The notes under the pieces were generated by a model that saw nothing but the letters and a program-made list of their open reading frames with translations, was not told the origin of the DNA and searched no databases. 64,000 nt of DNA from Morella rubra (lineage: Eukaryota; Streptophyta; Magnoliopsida; Fagales; Myricaceae), in NCBI GenBank assembly GCA_003952965.2, contig CM025849.1:26998410-27062409 (forward strand), in the 5' to 3' direction. The position numbers and the translations under genes were made by a program. Positions within the stretch are counted from its first letter, which is position 1. Each line of letters begins with the position of its first letter. Positions 1 through 10,973 of the stretch are shown in pieces.

Positions 1-1164
1 ACTTTATCAAGAACATGATTACGGGTACCTCACAGGCCGACTGTGCTATCCTGATTATTGACTCCACCACTGGTGGTTTTGAAGCTGGTATTTCCAAGGA
101 TGGTCAGACCCGTGAGCATGCCTTGCTTGCCTTTACCCTCGGTGTCAAGCAGATGATTTGCTGCTGCAACAAGGTGAGCTATGTGCAACCTATGTAGATG
201 ACATTATTGTGCTGTCAATTCTCATTTATCATGCTTTGAGGTTGAATGTGACTTGTGTTTGCCTTTGCCTACTGCTTGTGTAGATGGATGCTACAACTCC
301 CAAGTACTCCAAGGCAAGGTATGATGAAATTGTAAAGGAAGTGTCATCCTATTTGAAGAAGGTCGGTTACAACCCCGACAAGATTCCCTTTGTCCCCATT
401 TCTGGTTTTGAGGGTGACAACATGATTGAGAGGTCAACCAACCTCGACTGGTACAAGGGCCCCACCCTCCTTGAGGCTCTTGACATGATCTCGGAGCCCA
501 AGAGGCCCTCAGACAAGCCCCTCCGTCTTCCACTCCAGGATGTTTACAAGATTGGTGGTATTGGAACTGTTCCTGTGGGACGTGTGGAGACTGGTGTTGT
601 TAAGCCTGGTATGGTTGTGACCTTTGGCCCCACAGGATTGACAACTGAGGTTAAATCCGTGGAGATGCACCATGAAGCTCTCCAGGAGGCCCTTCCCGGT
701 GACAACGTTGGCTTCAACGTTAAGAATGTTGCTGTCAAGGATCTCAAGCGTGGTTTTGTTGCTTCCAACTCCAAGGATGATCCTGCAAAGGAGGCTGCAA
801 ACTTCACTTCCCAGGTCATCATAATGAACCACCCTGGTCAGATTGGTAATGGTTATGCTCCAGTGCTCGACTGTCACACTTGCCACATCGCCGTGAAGTT
901 TGCTGAGCTGGTGACTAAGATTGACAGACGATCTGGTAAGGACTTGAGAAGGAGCCCAAGTTTTTGAAGAATGGTGATGCAGGGATGGTGAAGATGATTC
1001 CCACCAAGCCCATGGTTGTTGAGACTTTCTCAGAGTACCCACCTCTTGGCCGTTTTGCTGTGAGGGACATGCGTCAGACGGTGGCTGTTGGTGTTATCAA
1101 GAGTGTTGAGAAGAAAGATCCTTCTGGTGCTAAAGTTACCAAGTCGGCAGCAAAGAAGAAGTGA
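1..1164 (+). CDS. EF1A: Elongation factor 1-alpha, copy 1 (5' end outside window, one frameshift)
   Basis: Encodes the translation GTPase that delivers aminoacyl-tRNA to the cytosolic ribosome. Only the end of the first coding exon (1-173, starting inside the codon for Asp of the GHRDF stretch), a 110-bp GT-AG intron (174-283) and the second exon (284-1164) are present. The intron splits the G4 motif NKMD between Lys and Met, as in the complete copy at 23164. Identity to that copy is nearly total, intron included; the few differences I see are mostly silent. Near 942 one A is missing from a GGAAC context, so the frame ends at 967 (TGA), while the correct C-terminal frame resumes to the normal stop at 1162-1164. 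This is either a fresh pseudogene or a sequencing error. The high GC3 coding style matches the other copy. Confidence 0.93.
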
Positions 1165-1575
1165 AAGGTTATTTTGATGTCTGTCGTAGCTAGACTAGTT
1201 TTGTCTGTTATTGATGTTGCCCATTTTCAATTTTGTTTTGGTCGTTCTGGCAGTTTTGAGGACAGCGTCATAAGTTTCCATCGCAGTCCTCTAGCCTTGC
1301 TTCCGAGGATGAAGGGGTGGTTGAGCAGTAAGTCTTCTTGTTGCTTGACAAGCTGTGGTGGAAGCTGGAGTTTCCATTTAATATATTTCGTTTTATAGCA
1401 TTGAGATGAGTTGTATGGTTGATTGTCGATATACAATTTCGTTTTGATGTCAAACTCTATGGTTTTCAGTATCAGCATGTCATTTTCTTTTCTATGACGC
1501 TCAACTATTTATAAACCTGCGTTTATGCTGTGTCATATGGTTCTTGCGTGCTTTGTTATATGTTTTACTTCGTTT
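1165..1575 (+). other. 3' UTR and downstream flank of EF-1alpha copy 1
   Basis: Non-coding sequence that aligns with the region after the stop of the second EF-1alpha copy (24618 to about 25040), with more substitutions and small indels than the coding part. Similarity fades near 1570, which marks the right limit of the duplicated unit visible here. Confidence 0.75.
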
Positions 1576-1969
1576 CTAATATACCTGCTTTGGTCTTTAT
1601 TATGTTTCACTTCTTTTCTTATTAAATTCGGGGTAGACTTAGCCTCGACTCTATAACTAAAGGGGAAAATGTGTTTATATGTAAAGGGGAAAAATAATGA
1701 GCTGCAGCTTTAAGTTTTTTTCTTCTTTTCAATGTATTTCAGTTCATTTTTCCCTTTACATATAAAAATAAGTTGAACGCGAGAACTAAATTAAAAGGAA
1801 AAAGAAAAAAAATCAATTTCAGTTACAGTTAAAAATTAAAAATAATACAAACTAAAAAGGAAAATATTGAAACAACTTAAAATCAGAAAATAAACTGAAA
1901 AATACATCGAAAAATAAAAGACAAACAAATTGAAAAATAAAAAACAAAAAAACCTTTATAGTTTAACGC

Positions 1970-2400
1970 AAACCCAGTGCCTCTCCAGCGAGGCTGATGT
2001 TGCTGGGTTGGTGGGGTCCTGGGCCCTGCCCCAGATGAGGTCGACAACACTTGGGGGGTTGCCCTTTAGCACATTGGTTGCAAGCCACCACTTGAACGGG
2101 GCAGGCTCGCGGCAACCCCACTCTTCGGGATGCCCGCGATCTGGTTGATTCCGGTGGCGACGCCGCCAACCCACTTGAACCCCCAGAATGTTTTCCCCTG
2201 CGTGAGGTGGCTTGTGCCACTGTGCTTAGGGGAAGGAACCCCCTTAGGGTTACGTTGCGGGCTAGGGGTCCATACCAAGGGATGGCCGCGAGCCATCCCA
2301 CTTTTCAGGGCTTCATACCCTTAACGGGGTGGCCGCAAGCCACTTTTGTAAGGGCTCGATGCCCAGGTCCCCTCCACCCTCGTGGGGTGGTTGTGCCGAA
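1970..2400. repeat. GC-rich degenerate repeat block
   Basis: About 430 bp of GC-rich sequence in which variants of a palindrome-like word recur: GCAAGCCACC near 2081, GGCCGCGAGCC near 2284 and GGCCGCAAGCCAC near 2332, joined by runs such as CCCCTTAGGG. It resembles a decayed minisatellite or the core of a non-autonomous transposon. It interrupts AT-rich DNA abruptly at both sides. I do not recognise the family. Confidence 0.45.
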
Positions 2401-2605
2401 GAGTAATTTTGTTTTTATTTTTATTTTTTTTGTTTTGACTTTTACTATTTTTCTCAATTTTATCTTTTATATATTTTTTAGCTCCTATTGTTTGTGCTTT
2501 AATTTTTTTTTAAGTTTTCAATTAAATTTTGATTAATTAGTTAGTATTCATAGTATTTTAGTTTTATTTATTTAATACTTTTAATTTTATTTTTTTATCC
2601 GACGC

Positions 2606-2726
2606 GGCATAATGATGTGATTGATCTTACACGAGACTTAATTTTATTGGATATGGCTTAATGATGTGTAAGTTACTGGCTATGGCATAATGATTTGATT
2701 GATCTTACACGAGACTTAATTTTATT
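2606..2726. repeat. Direct repeat, 43 bp, two copies 78 bp apart
   Basis: The 43-bp word at 2606-2648 (beginning GGCATAATGATG) returns at 2684-2726 with one mismatch. A third, shorter partial match (GGCTTAATGATGTG) lies between them. Confidence 0.75.
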
Positions 2727-2847
2727 ATGATGTATCACACCATTAAGTTTAGAATGAAAGACTAATGGAATGAGTTTTTTGGTAATTTACAAAACTCTAG
2801 GGTTGCATTAGCATAAGCAAGAACACAACACATTACAGTGTAATGCC

Positions 2848-3230
2848 TTGTTTGGTTAATGATTTTAAAAACGTTTTTTTATTTAAAAAATATTTTCCAA
2901 TCCAAACATGATTTTTCACACAAAAAAACATTTCAATCTTCAATAAAGTTTTCTATCTAATCATTGGCCTCAATTTCTATGAAAAACAACACAAAATCAA
3001 ATTTTTTTTTTTTCACAAAAATCCATAAAAACTCCTCTAACAAAAATCTTCATCCAAACATACTAAAAAAGTATGTTTGTTCTCACATTCTCCAAGAGAA
3101 TAAATTTCAAAAACTCTCTTTCCAAGCATTATTTCTATGGATCCCACCATTCTTCTAAACACCTAAAAAAACATATCTAAAAAATATTTCTTCATCATTA
3201 CACCAAAAAACGTTTTCAAAACCAAACCAA
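2848..3230. mobile_element. Possible MITE with Tourist-like ends
   Basis: The left end has TTGTTTGGTT followed by a TTTTAAAAACG word. The right end, reverse-complemented, reads TTGGTTTGGTTTTGAAAACG. The interior is AT-rich without coding capacity. This fits a degraded PIF/Harbinger-type MITE; no clean target duplication was identified. Confidence 0.4.
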
Positions 3231-3748
3231 AAATAGTCAAAAAAATGTCTCAAGAATCAGATGACATAAGATTCATAGTTCATTACTACAAACTAATTCT
3301 CTTGTTCAGGATTAGTTCTAAGTCAGGCAACTTCCCGAGTAAACAAATTCTGACCAAAAGGACAAAAAATGGGGTCATTTCTGGTTGTAACTGCTAGAAC
3401 CAACAAGATGATCACTGAGCTGTAAAGAGCAGTAAAAACGGGGTGTCCATAAATTTCTACTGCTCTCTAATGCTAACAGTAAATGGTCCTCCTTGTTCCT
3501 GTAGGAAGTCCAGCAGCTGCACCACAGAAAGTACTTACATGTGAAAACATGTACAGGCAAAATTTTTGAAGAGTAGAATCATTTTACCTGAATAATACTC
3601 GTGAAAGCAATCACAGGAGGAAAAAAGAAACTGTGGTTATCAAGCGTGGTTTCCATGGTCAAAACTCTTACAGGGTTTCAAGTCCCTCTTAAAATGGTTC
3701 AATACGAAAAGTTCGTCGAGTGATATTAGGTGTTTACCTTGCACATTA
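3231..3748 (-). other. 3' flank of PDIL5-1
   Basis: Follows the stop codon of the minus-strand PDIL5-1 gene and probably includes its 3' UTR. A 61-codon minus-strand frame (3375-3560) has no recognisable content. Confidence 0.4.
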
Positions 3749-6700
3749 TTACAATTCGTGGTCGCTGCCAAACTGTGCTTTCGTTGCTGCCTTGTCCGCT
3801 TCTTCTAAGACAAAATTTTTAAGTGATTCAACATCCCTCGGCCCTGATAAGTTGCACGGTATACAAATAGAAGTCAGATCTCCTGGTTCCAAGAATACGG
3901 ATCCCAAAAAAACTCATACTGATCATCAGCCTTAATCTATTATGTCGCAAAAAGTGCCCACACTTAGCTGAAGTTAACTCAACCAAACAAGTAATGCGAA
4001 CGGTAGAAGAAGCTAAGTCTACAGGGTTTCAACATAACAGGTCTACTTCTTTCGTTGTGAAAGAATGATGCCCTCGAAAAATAGGGGGCGAAAATGACAG
4101 CAAATGTGATAAATTGATGCCCTCTTCGCTTTTTCAATAATATAAGGTAAGAATATCAATTGCTACATTCAGCAGCAAACCAAGCAAGTAACATAAACGG
4201 CAAAAGAAGGAGAACTCTAGATGGCTTCAACATAACACTACCACTTTCTTTCATTGTGAAGGATGATGTCCTAAAAGAGGGAGAAAACACTAAAGACAAT
4301 GTGAACAAAGAATAAATATATGTAAGCCTGAAGCTCTACATTTTTTCGTAAAGTAATGCAAGTGAAAGCGAGTATTCATATCCTGTCCAGTAGGTGATTA
4401 TTTACTATGCCAAAACTGGAAAATTGCTACATGCGGAAATATGGAAGCCTGAACGTATTCTAAAAACCAAATAGTTCATTAGATTGCAAAGGAAATATCA
4501 TGATGTTTTCAGCAATCCCACTAAGCTAACTGTCACCAGATCCCACATCATCATCACAGCACCATTTAAAATCTTGCTATTAATGTCCTCTTGTTGCTCA
4601 TATTGCCTCCACATCCATCAGTCTATGATATATCACTGGTTCCACTACAGCTATCCATCCATAACATCCCTATCTTTTCGGAGTATCATCAATTTTCTTT
4701 GAGAATGTCTCAAGCATCATGACTACCAGTCATTGTATCATAATTTTTATCACAACAGATTTTCTTTCAGAACATCATATCATTATCATTAGAGGTAAAA
4801 TCATGCACCATTCTCACAATGTTATAGGTTATTGTCACTATCATATTCATACTTCTCGTGCCATTCTAATTACAAACTCTAGCACCATTTTTTCACCTTC
4901 ACATCTAATGATGGCCAGGGATGATCATCCTCTCCACCCCTTTGGTTGGTATGTCAATGAATATAAGACTAAAGTTCAAGTAATGAAAGATGCCAGAAAT
5001 AAGTTTAGTATTCTATCTAGCATCACAAAATTGGGGCTATGAATTGCATTTCAAAATATTGAGAGGCCTAATCACATACACGCATTGACAAAATTTTGTT
5101 CCTTGGCTTACTGGATTTTATTATCCAAGGCTAAGCAATTTATTTATTCACGTCCATTTACCAATACGTGCAACCAAATATAAAAAAACATATAAATTTG
5201 TTGTTCTCTTTCCTCCAGCACCTCTGGACCCTATAATTGATAGCTACAGTATCTGTTCAACAAGTTAGAAAATGTGACATATCAAGTCAGAGTAAACCTT
5301 AGCGCACCAAGATACACACTGTAGTGATTCAGTTTCTATCCTTCCCTCATGTATATAACATCCATCACTGACTACTTGCATTATATTCAAAAATCATATT
5401 AGAAATCCAAACTTGGAGTAGTTTCTCTCGTCCTCTACATGCATAAATCTTAACATATATGTTGACTATGAGGCAAAATAAATTTTTATATTCAGGCTCA
5501 TTATTAGCACTTTTTTATCCTTCCCTTCTCAAAGTTCGATAAATGTTCATATTTAAACTCCTTTCCCTAAGAGTCCAACCTAGGGGGCTGCAATGAGACA
5601 TCCTCACAATTCATCTCTCTTTAACAGATTTCAAATTAAATCAAAGAATTAACAGGATGACACCTAGTAAGAAGTTCTGTCATTTGATATATAGCAACTT
5701 ATAAACAAATCTTGAGCTACATCCTTCAAACAGGGAATAGCACAAAAAAAGGAACTCTGTAGACCATTATATATCCTAACCGGCGGTGACACATCAGCAA
5801 CAACAAAAGTAGGTAGGAAAATAGAAGATTAGTAGAAGTAAAACCTGAAAACAAATAAAAAAAAACAAAGAATTATCTCCTGTCATGTGTCCATCAATTG
5901 GAAAACAAGCTCCAATAGAGTATAGAGTTACAGGAGAATAAACAACAGTGCGGGAAACTCATTTTCTAGAGCCATGGGCGATTTGATGCAATTTCTGCCT
6001 TCTTGAAATTGCCTTCTGATTCACAAAACCTAACAAAAGCATGCCTGGGGACATCCCTTTGTTTCTCCCGTTCTTTATAGGTTTAAAAGCATGAATAAGT
6101 ACGGGTGAGCATGTGTGCCTCCCAATTAAGAACACTGTCAGGCTTGCCTGGACATTGAGAAGCATATATTTACCTATTCCAACCAAGTTGTATTTCGGAA
6201 TGTGAAACCATGTCATCAGGCACTTAAATATTTGCATACCATATCTGCACGCTGATGTTCAAAGTCTTCAGTCCATCCAGCAATATTGGGAATCCTTTTG
6301 TGATTAGTTTTATGATCAATTTCAAAGCTTAAATATCAATGAGGAACTATGCTAAAAGCACCTCATTTGATGTTTCAAATGCTTTTGCTTCTTTTATAAT
6401 AATTTTAAAGGCATAGGTATCTCATAGTCAACAAATCTTAACAAAATTATGACGGTGATGAAACAGGAAAAGAGACTACTATTTCATTCCTCAAGTAAAA
6501 TAAAACTGGAAGAATACCTTGGTACTTGACAACTTCCTCTCCCTCATAGAAGAGCTTAAACGTGGGATACGAATGAATATCAACATTGTTACACACTGGT
6601 TTACTGACACCACAATCAACCTCTCCAATCTCTATTTCATCCTCCCCTTCCACTGCCTTTCCAAGGTCCTCCCACAACGTCCCCAAGTTTTTGCTGAAAG

Positions 6701-7322
6701 CCAATTGTTAGTCAGTACTCGCAAATGAAGACAATACAAAAAACATACATAAAAATAAAAATATCGATTTCATAAGTTAACTCTAGCTTTATTTATATAC
6801 TGTCTACACCATATTTTCGTAGTTACCAATGCTTACACCACGGAACACAGAATTTCACAAACCATGCCGTGTCTTTCTCCTTCACCTAAACAAACAAGAT
6901 AATAAAGATCGGTCTTAGTCGCAGAGCCCTGAAAATTAACAACAGAACGAAACTAAAATCCTTTTAAACTTTTTTTTTTCCTGAGCAAATCCTTTTGAAG
7001 TTTACTTTTTCAGCGTACGTATATGTAACGAAGATCACATTGAAGTCTGCATCAAGCAGCTACAAAGTTGTTCAATCGGGGTCGAACATTAAAATTCGAG
7101 CCGATCAAAATTAAAGCAGTATTTTCTCTGTGATATTCTGAGCAAATAAGGAGATTGAAATGCATAAAAAGCTAAACTTGGGGGGTTTGAGGTTCTTGCT
7201 ACCTTGTCGGAGAAGGTGTCGGCGGTTAGGGTTATGACCTCAGCTCTGGTGTGAATTGCTGGCCCCATGACAAGGAGGAGGAGGAATAAAAGGGAAATCA
7301 GAGAACGAGAGCTCGCTTTCAT
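3749..7322 (-). CDS. PDIL5-1: Protein disulfide isomerase-like 5-1, small ER thioredoxin-fold protein
   Basis: Four exons on the minus strand: 7322-7203, 6885-6827, 6693-6518 and 3843-3749, all with GT-AG junctions and compatible phases, giving 149 residues; the Arabidopsis homologue is of similar size. The start is the Met beginning MKASSRSL, which opens a hydrophobic signal peptide ending near AEVITL; an in-frame upstream Met 26 codons earlier would bury that signal and is less likely. Exon 2 completes the thioredoxin core, and the exon 2/3 junction restores the active site WCKHC. Exon 3 carries the LWEDLGKA and EVDCG stretches and the cis-Pro (SYPTF). Exon 4 ends in DHEL, an ER-retention signal of KDEL type. 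The protein should assist disulfide formation in the ER lumen. Intron 3 is unusually long (2674 bp). Confidence 0.9.
3844..6517 (-). other. Long third intron of PDIL5-1
   Basis: 2674 bp of AT-rich sequence between exons 3 and 4. It holds scattered short frames on both strands (for example 5959-6237 minus, 4719-5042 plus) with no recognisable protein and no clear transposon ends. The GT at its start is 6517-6516 and the AG at its end is 3845-3844. Confidence 0.8.
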
Positions 7323-8270
7323 CGCTGATGGGTCGACTGACCGTGTTTCGTTTCCTTTTCTGGGAAAATTAGATCTGCAACACCCTGAAAGCTCCTCCAC
7401 CTGGTACAGGAAATAAACCGATTTGTGAACCGCTAGTCGCCTAGTCTTATTTGTCCCCGCCGCCCTCTCTCTCGGTCGATCGTTACAAAAGAAGTTCTTA
7501 TACTTTTCTTGTCTGAAAGGAAAATAAAGGAGAGAAGTAGAAATTGCAATGGATTTTGCCTCTTTATCATGTAGCCATCGTCTGTAGTATTTTTTTAAGG
7601 GTTAGGCATACTTTCTGTGATACCGTGTCGAAATCAATCCATAGGTACAAGAACAGACCCGTTAACGTGCTCTATGTTTTCCAGATATATGGGTTTAAAA
7701 GAAACTATCCTTAGAGTTCCTAAATTTAGTCACACAATTATTCAAAAAAAGAAAACTATTTTTTATTTTGTTTTAGTGATTCTTATTGAAATGCTCCGAC
7801 AGACACCGAATAATTGATTTATTAAGTCTACCTCATGGAAATAAATCATGTCTCTATAAGAGATTACAAACTTCTTATCTAAGCAAATGTCATTTCACGC
7901 GACAATTTTACAAGTATATTAGAGTACATCAAATGTTACATTAGTGATGAGTCCATGCGATGACTCATTGATTCGACATATTCTAATAAATATTATGTGT
8001 GGTCTATCAATCTCTCATACAATACATCACGTTATTTAAAAATTTCTATTCTCAGGTTAAGACAAACAATCAGTGAGTCCATATGACTCATTTATTATTC
8101 GTGTGGTCTATCAATCTCATTCTACAATACATCACATTTCTATTCTCATGGTTAAGACAAACAATCATGTATAACATATTATCGTTTTATCAAATAAAAC
8201 ATTCAATCTCATCAATGATCATTATATTATGAATAAACTCTTTTATTCAAGAATTATTAATGCTTTTATT
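7323..8270. other. PDIL5-1 promoter region and intergenic DNA
   Basis: The first 200 bp upstream of PDIL5-1 form a moderately GC-rich promoter/5' UTR zone. Beyond about 7560 the sequence is AT-rich and non-coding. No confident TATA box or ER-stress element was recognised. Confidence 0.5.
7997..8174. repeat. Direct repeat, two units about 104 bp apart
   Basis: Both units begin GTGTGGTCTATCAATCTC, continue with ACAATACATCAC and share TTTCTATTCTCA and GGTTAAGACAAACAATCA. The second unit lacks a short AT stretch present in the first. Confidence 0.7.
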
Positions 8271-8274
8271 ATTG

Positions 8275-8934
8275 AGATTGAGGACACATTTCCAACTGAT
8301 GGAACTGAGCATATTTCTGCTAAGTTATTTTATTTTCATCAGCTCCAGAAGAACAGGGGAAACTAAAGTCAAGCATATAAGATCGAGTGATAATTTAGTA
8401 GATTTATTTACCAAATCATACCAATTGCAATAATTAAGAAGATTGTGCACTATATTAGAATGTGAAGACTCAAGGTTCTTCCATCATGAAAATCAAGCTC
8501 TTCGCACTTTTGAGCGTGAGTCAAAATAGATTGCGCCGTTTTTTCCTTCACTAAGGTTTTTTCCCACTATGTTTTCCTTTGCAAGGTTTTAATGATGCAA
8601 TCCAGAAGAACTCAAAGGTGCACAAGAATATTGTACTCTTTTTTCTGCACTTCCAATTTTTTTTCCACTGAATTTTTCCTTGGCAAGATTTTAATGAAGC
8701 ATATTATTTATGTATGGTTATCCAAGAGGGGAGTGTTATAAATCTAGCGATTTGTTGTATTTTGGATGACTATCTGTTATCTTACCCTTTGAGTTTTCCT
8801 ACATCTTATTTTACTATGCACCTTGAAGTTTACAACATTCATGTACCAATAGTTTGTATTCTATACCTCATTATGACTTTATACTTATATAAAGAGATAT
8901 TGAGATGAATTGTAAACACACAACAATATTCAAA
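8275..8934 (+). mobile_element. Ty1-copia relic: RNase H end, polypurine tract and interrupted 3' LTR
   Basis: Translated pieces GTEHISAK, KHIRSSDNLVDLFTK and LRRLC are the conserved C-terminal end of copia RNase H, broken by stops. About 290 bp further on comes a purine-rich tract (CCAAGAGGGGAG, 8722-8733) and then an LTR starting TGTTATAAAT at 8734. The LTR aligns with the 5' LTR at 16806: 201 bp here against 203 bp there up to the word ATATTCAAA, where the MULE interrupts it. The 5' part of this element is absent. Confidence 0.8.
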
Positions 8935-9209
8935 GGGTTAATTACAAAAGATCCCCACGAACTTACATGTCAATCTCAAATACCCCCCTTGTACAAAAAA
9001 TCGTTACAACCCGGCCCCATGTATTACGTGGCACGGTGCAATTTGACTTTTCACCCAAATTTGTCGTTAAAGTGCATGTTTTCCATCACATGTGCAGGGC
9101 ACGTGACACCTAGACCACTCGGAATGACCAAATTGCCCCTCCCGTGCCCTAATAGTTCGATTGAACATCAAACCCACTTGATGATGCGGTGCATTTTGAA
9201 GAACATAAC
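8935..9209 (+). repeat. Left TIR of the MULE
   Basis: 275 bp, imperfect inverted match to 16179-16449. Shared landmarks include CTTACATGTCAATCT, ACATGTGCAGGGCACGTG and CATTTTGAAGAACATAAC. It would serve as transposase binding region and promoter for the transposase gene. Confidence 0.9.
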
Positions 9210-10396
9210 TGTTGCAATATTTACTTATTTTCCCTTCGTGCCCTAACCAAACGGTGCGTTTTGGGTGTGTATGTCAAAAACCACCGAGTCTCTCTTCTCT
9301 TGCCTTGGAAACAAACCCATTCATTCTGAAAATCCATCTCCGTCTGAAGGTAGCCATTGACACTTGGGAGTTACTGTTGAAATTGTCTCCGACTGAAGAA
9401 CGCCTTTAAAGCCTTTCGTTGCTGTTGAAATCACCTCTGTCTGAAGGTGTGCTCTTTTCATTTTTTCGCCCAAATCGTATGATATTGACCTTCTTATAGT
9501 AGTTTTGCGAATGGGTCAACGTGTGGTTCTTTATGTTGTGTCAGTAGGTGACAGGTTAATGGCTTATGTTCCATTATCGTTTAGTTTATGGCTTTTGTGA
9601 GGGGGGGACCACACAGGAAGAATGAGTTGTCTTTTTTGTAATTTACTTTATATTAGTGTGAATGGGTGAGGGGGGACCATTTATGGAGTCCTGGTCTGTT
9701 CTTTTTTATGGTATCTAAAGTCAATGTGGTGGGGGGAGGGACCACATGGGAGACTTACTGCTTGAGTTTTTTTTTAAAAACACGTTTTCGTTTGTTTGTG
9801 TCTACCATAGTATTTAGGTGTGCTTGTCCAAATATGTTTTTGTCTTTATTTGTTTTGTCTTCATTTGCTATTGTCCTTCTTTGTTTTTTTTCCTTTAGTC
9901 CCATATTTAGGTAAGAACTCCCTTAGCAACAAAGTAAACAGTTTGAGACACTATTGTTTCCTACGTAACATTTATTCAAATAATCAGTGGCACATGATTA
10001 CATCTAGATGTCCGTTTGTGAAGTTCCTTTTTATTTATAGAGTGTTTTCATATTGTATACATCTTAGGTATTCACAGATATACTAAGTTAATTCAGTGTG
10101 CATTTATGTTTATTAATTCACTACAATTCTAGACATCCCTAAGGAGTTATATACTAATAACTGGTTCACACTTGGCAAGGTTGATCTCTAACACTCTTTT
10201 TGTACGAAGCTTGAAGGAAATTCTTTTGGAGGTTGGACACCATCTTCATTTTTTAGATTGACTTCTTTGATAGACTTGTAAGTATGTATTACTTTAAACT
10301 TCTTTTCTGAAGTACTTGTTTTATATATTTCATATGTTCTATACTTATGCTGTGACTTTGAGGAATTTATTGAACCCCTTGAACTTTGTATTGCAG
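9210..10396 (+). other. MULE 5' internal region without a clear gene
   Basis: G-rich patches of GAGGGGGGACCA type recur at about 9600, 9670 and 9735. Otherwise T-rich, with short unrecognised frames. Probably 5' UTR, intron or acquired filler sequence. Confidence 0.5.
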
Positions 10397-10483
10397 GAAA
10401 ACCAATCTCTGCTTCTAGCTAAAGTGGAGGGTGATCACTGTGCACAAGCACTTGCTCTTGCCACTCTATACTTTTATCCTGTT
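10397..10483 (+). other. Candidate exon with intact splice signals inside the MULE
   Basis: An 87-bp open segment (29 codons) is preceded by a pyrimidine-rich stretch ending TTGCAG and followed by GTAAGTA. Translation begins ENQSLLLAKVEG and ends LYFYPV. It does not look like transposase and lies upstream of the mudrA start. It could be a leader exon of the transposase transcript or a captured host exon. Product not recognised. Confidence 0.35.
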
Positions 10484-10973
10484 GTAAGTAAAACATTTTT
10501 GCCACTTATGTTAAACTTCATTATAAGGCAATGGGGCTGTGTTACCTATAATGAGAAAATGCCAGACTGATGTAAAGGACTGCTGTTGAGTTGCATTATA
10601 CCACTTGAATGTTCTCAAAAGTTTCTCTTGCCAAATCAACAGAGTTAGATGTTTGCAATATTTCTTAGATGTCGAGGATTTTATTCCTCCAGAGAAACAA
10701 AAACCAACAGTGCTAAAGTGCTTTAGCTGTTCCTGAAGTACGTTTAGTTTAAACTTCTATTAAGATTCTGTAAGTTGGCAAAATGATACAAGTGACTGAA
10801 ATTTAACCTGATTTTTATACTTACCCTACTCAAGACCTCATTATGGAGATGAATTCATTAGACTAAATATTGTAATATTGTTGCAAAAGTCACTTTATTC
10901 TTTTGTCACTTGTATTTTAGTTTGTTTGACGCAAGTTTTTGTTTTGTTTTATAAATCTGCAAGGTCAGTATCA

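Larger units (their letters stand above)
1576..2847. other. AT-rich intergenic region with a GC-rich island
   Basis: Very A/T-rich flanks with homopolymer runs enclose a sharply GC-rich block (about 1970-2400). No convincing gene: the open frames in the GC block overlap each other on both strands, and none gives a recognisable protein. Confidence 0.6.

Noticed and set aside
291..1042. Minus-strand open frames opposite EF-1alpha exon 2 (and their twins at 23743-24523)
   Set aside because: They are antisense shadows of a GC-rich, codon-biased gene. The sense frame is a fully conserved protein.
1956..2324. Overlapping frames in the GC-rich island
   Set aside because: Open on both strands in several frames with Pro/Gly/Arg-rich translations, as expected from GC-rich repeats.
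3375..3560. Small minus-strand gene downstream of PDIL5-1
   Set aside because: No recognisable protein. PDIL5-1 ends at 3749 with a good ER-retention signal, so this is more likely 3' UTR.
5959..6237. 92-codon minus-strand frame in the PDIL5-1 long intron, considered as the missing last exon
   Set aside because: It gives no PDI similarity and wrong phase. The true last exon at 3843-3749 fits phase, sequence and DHEL end.
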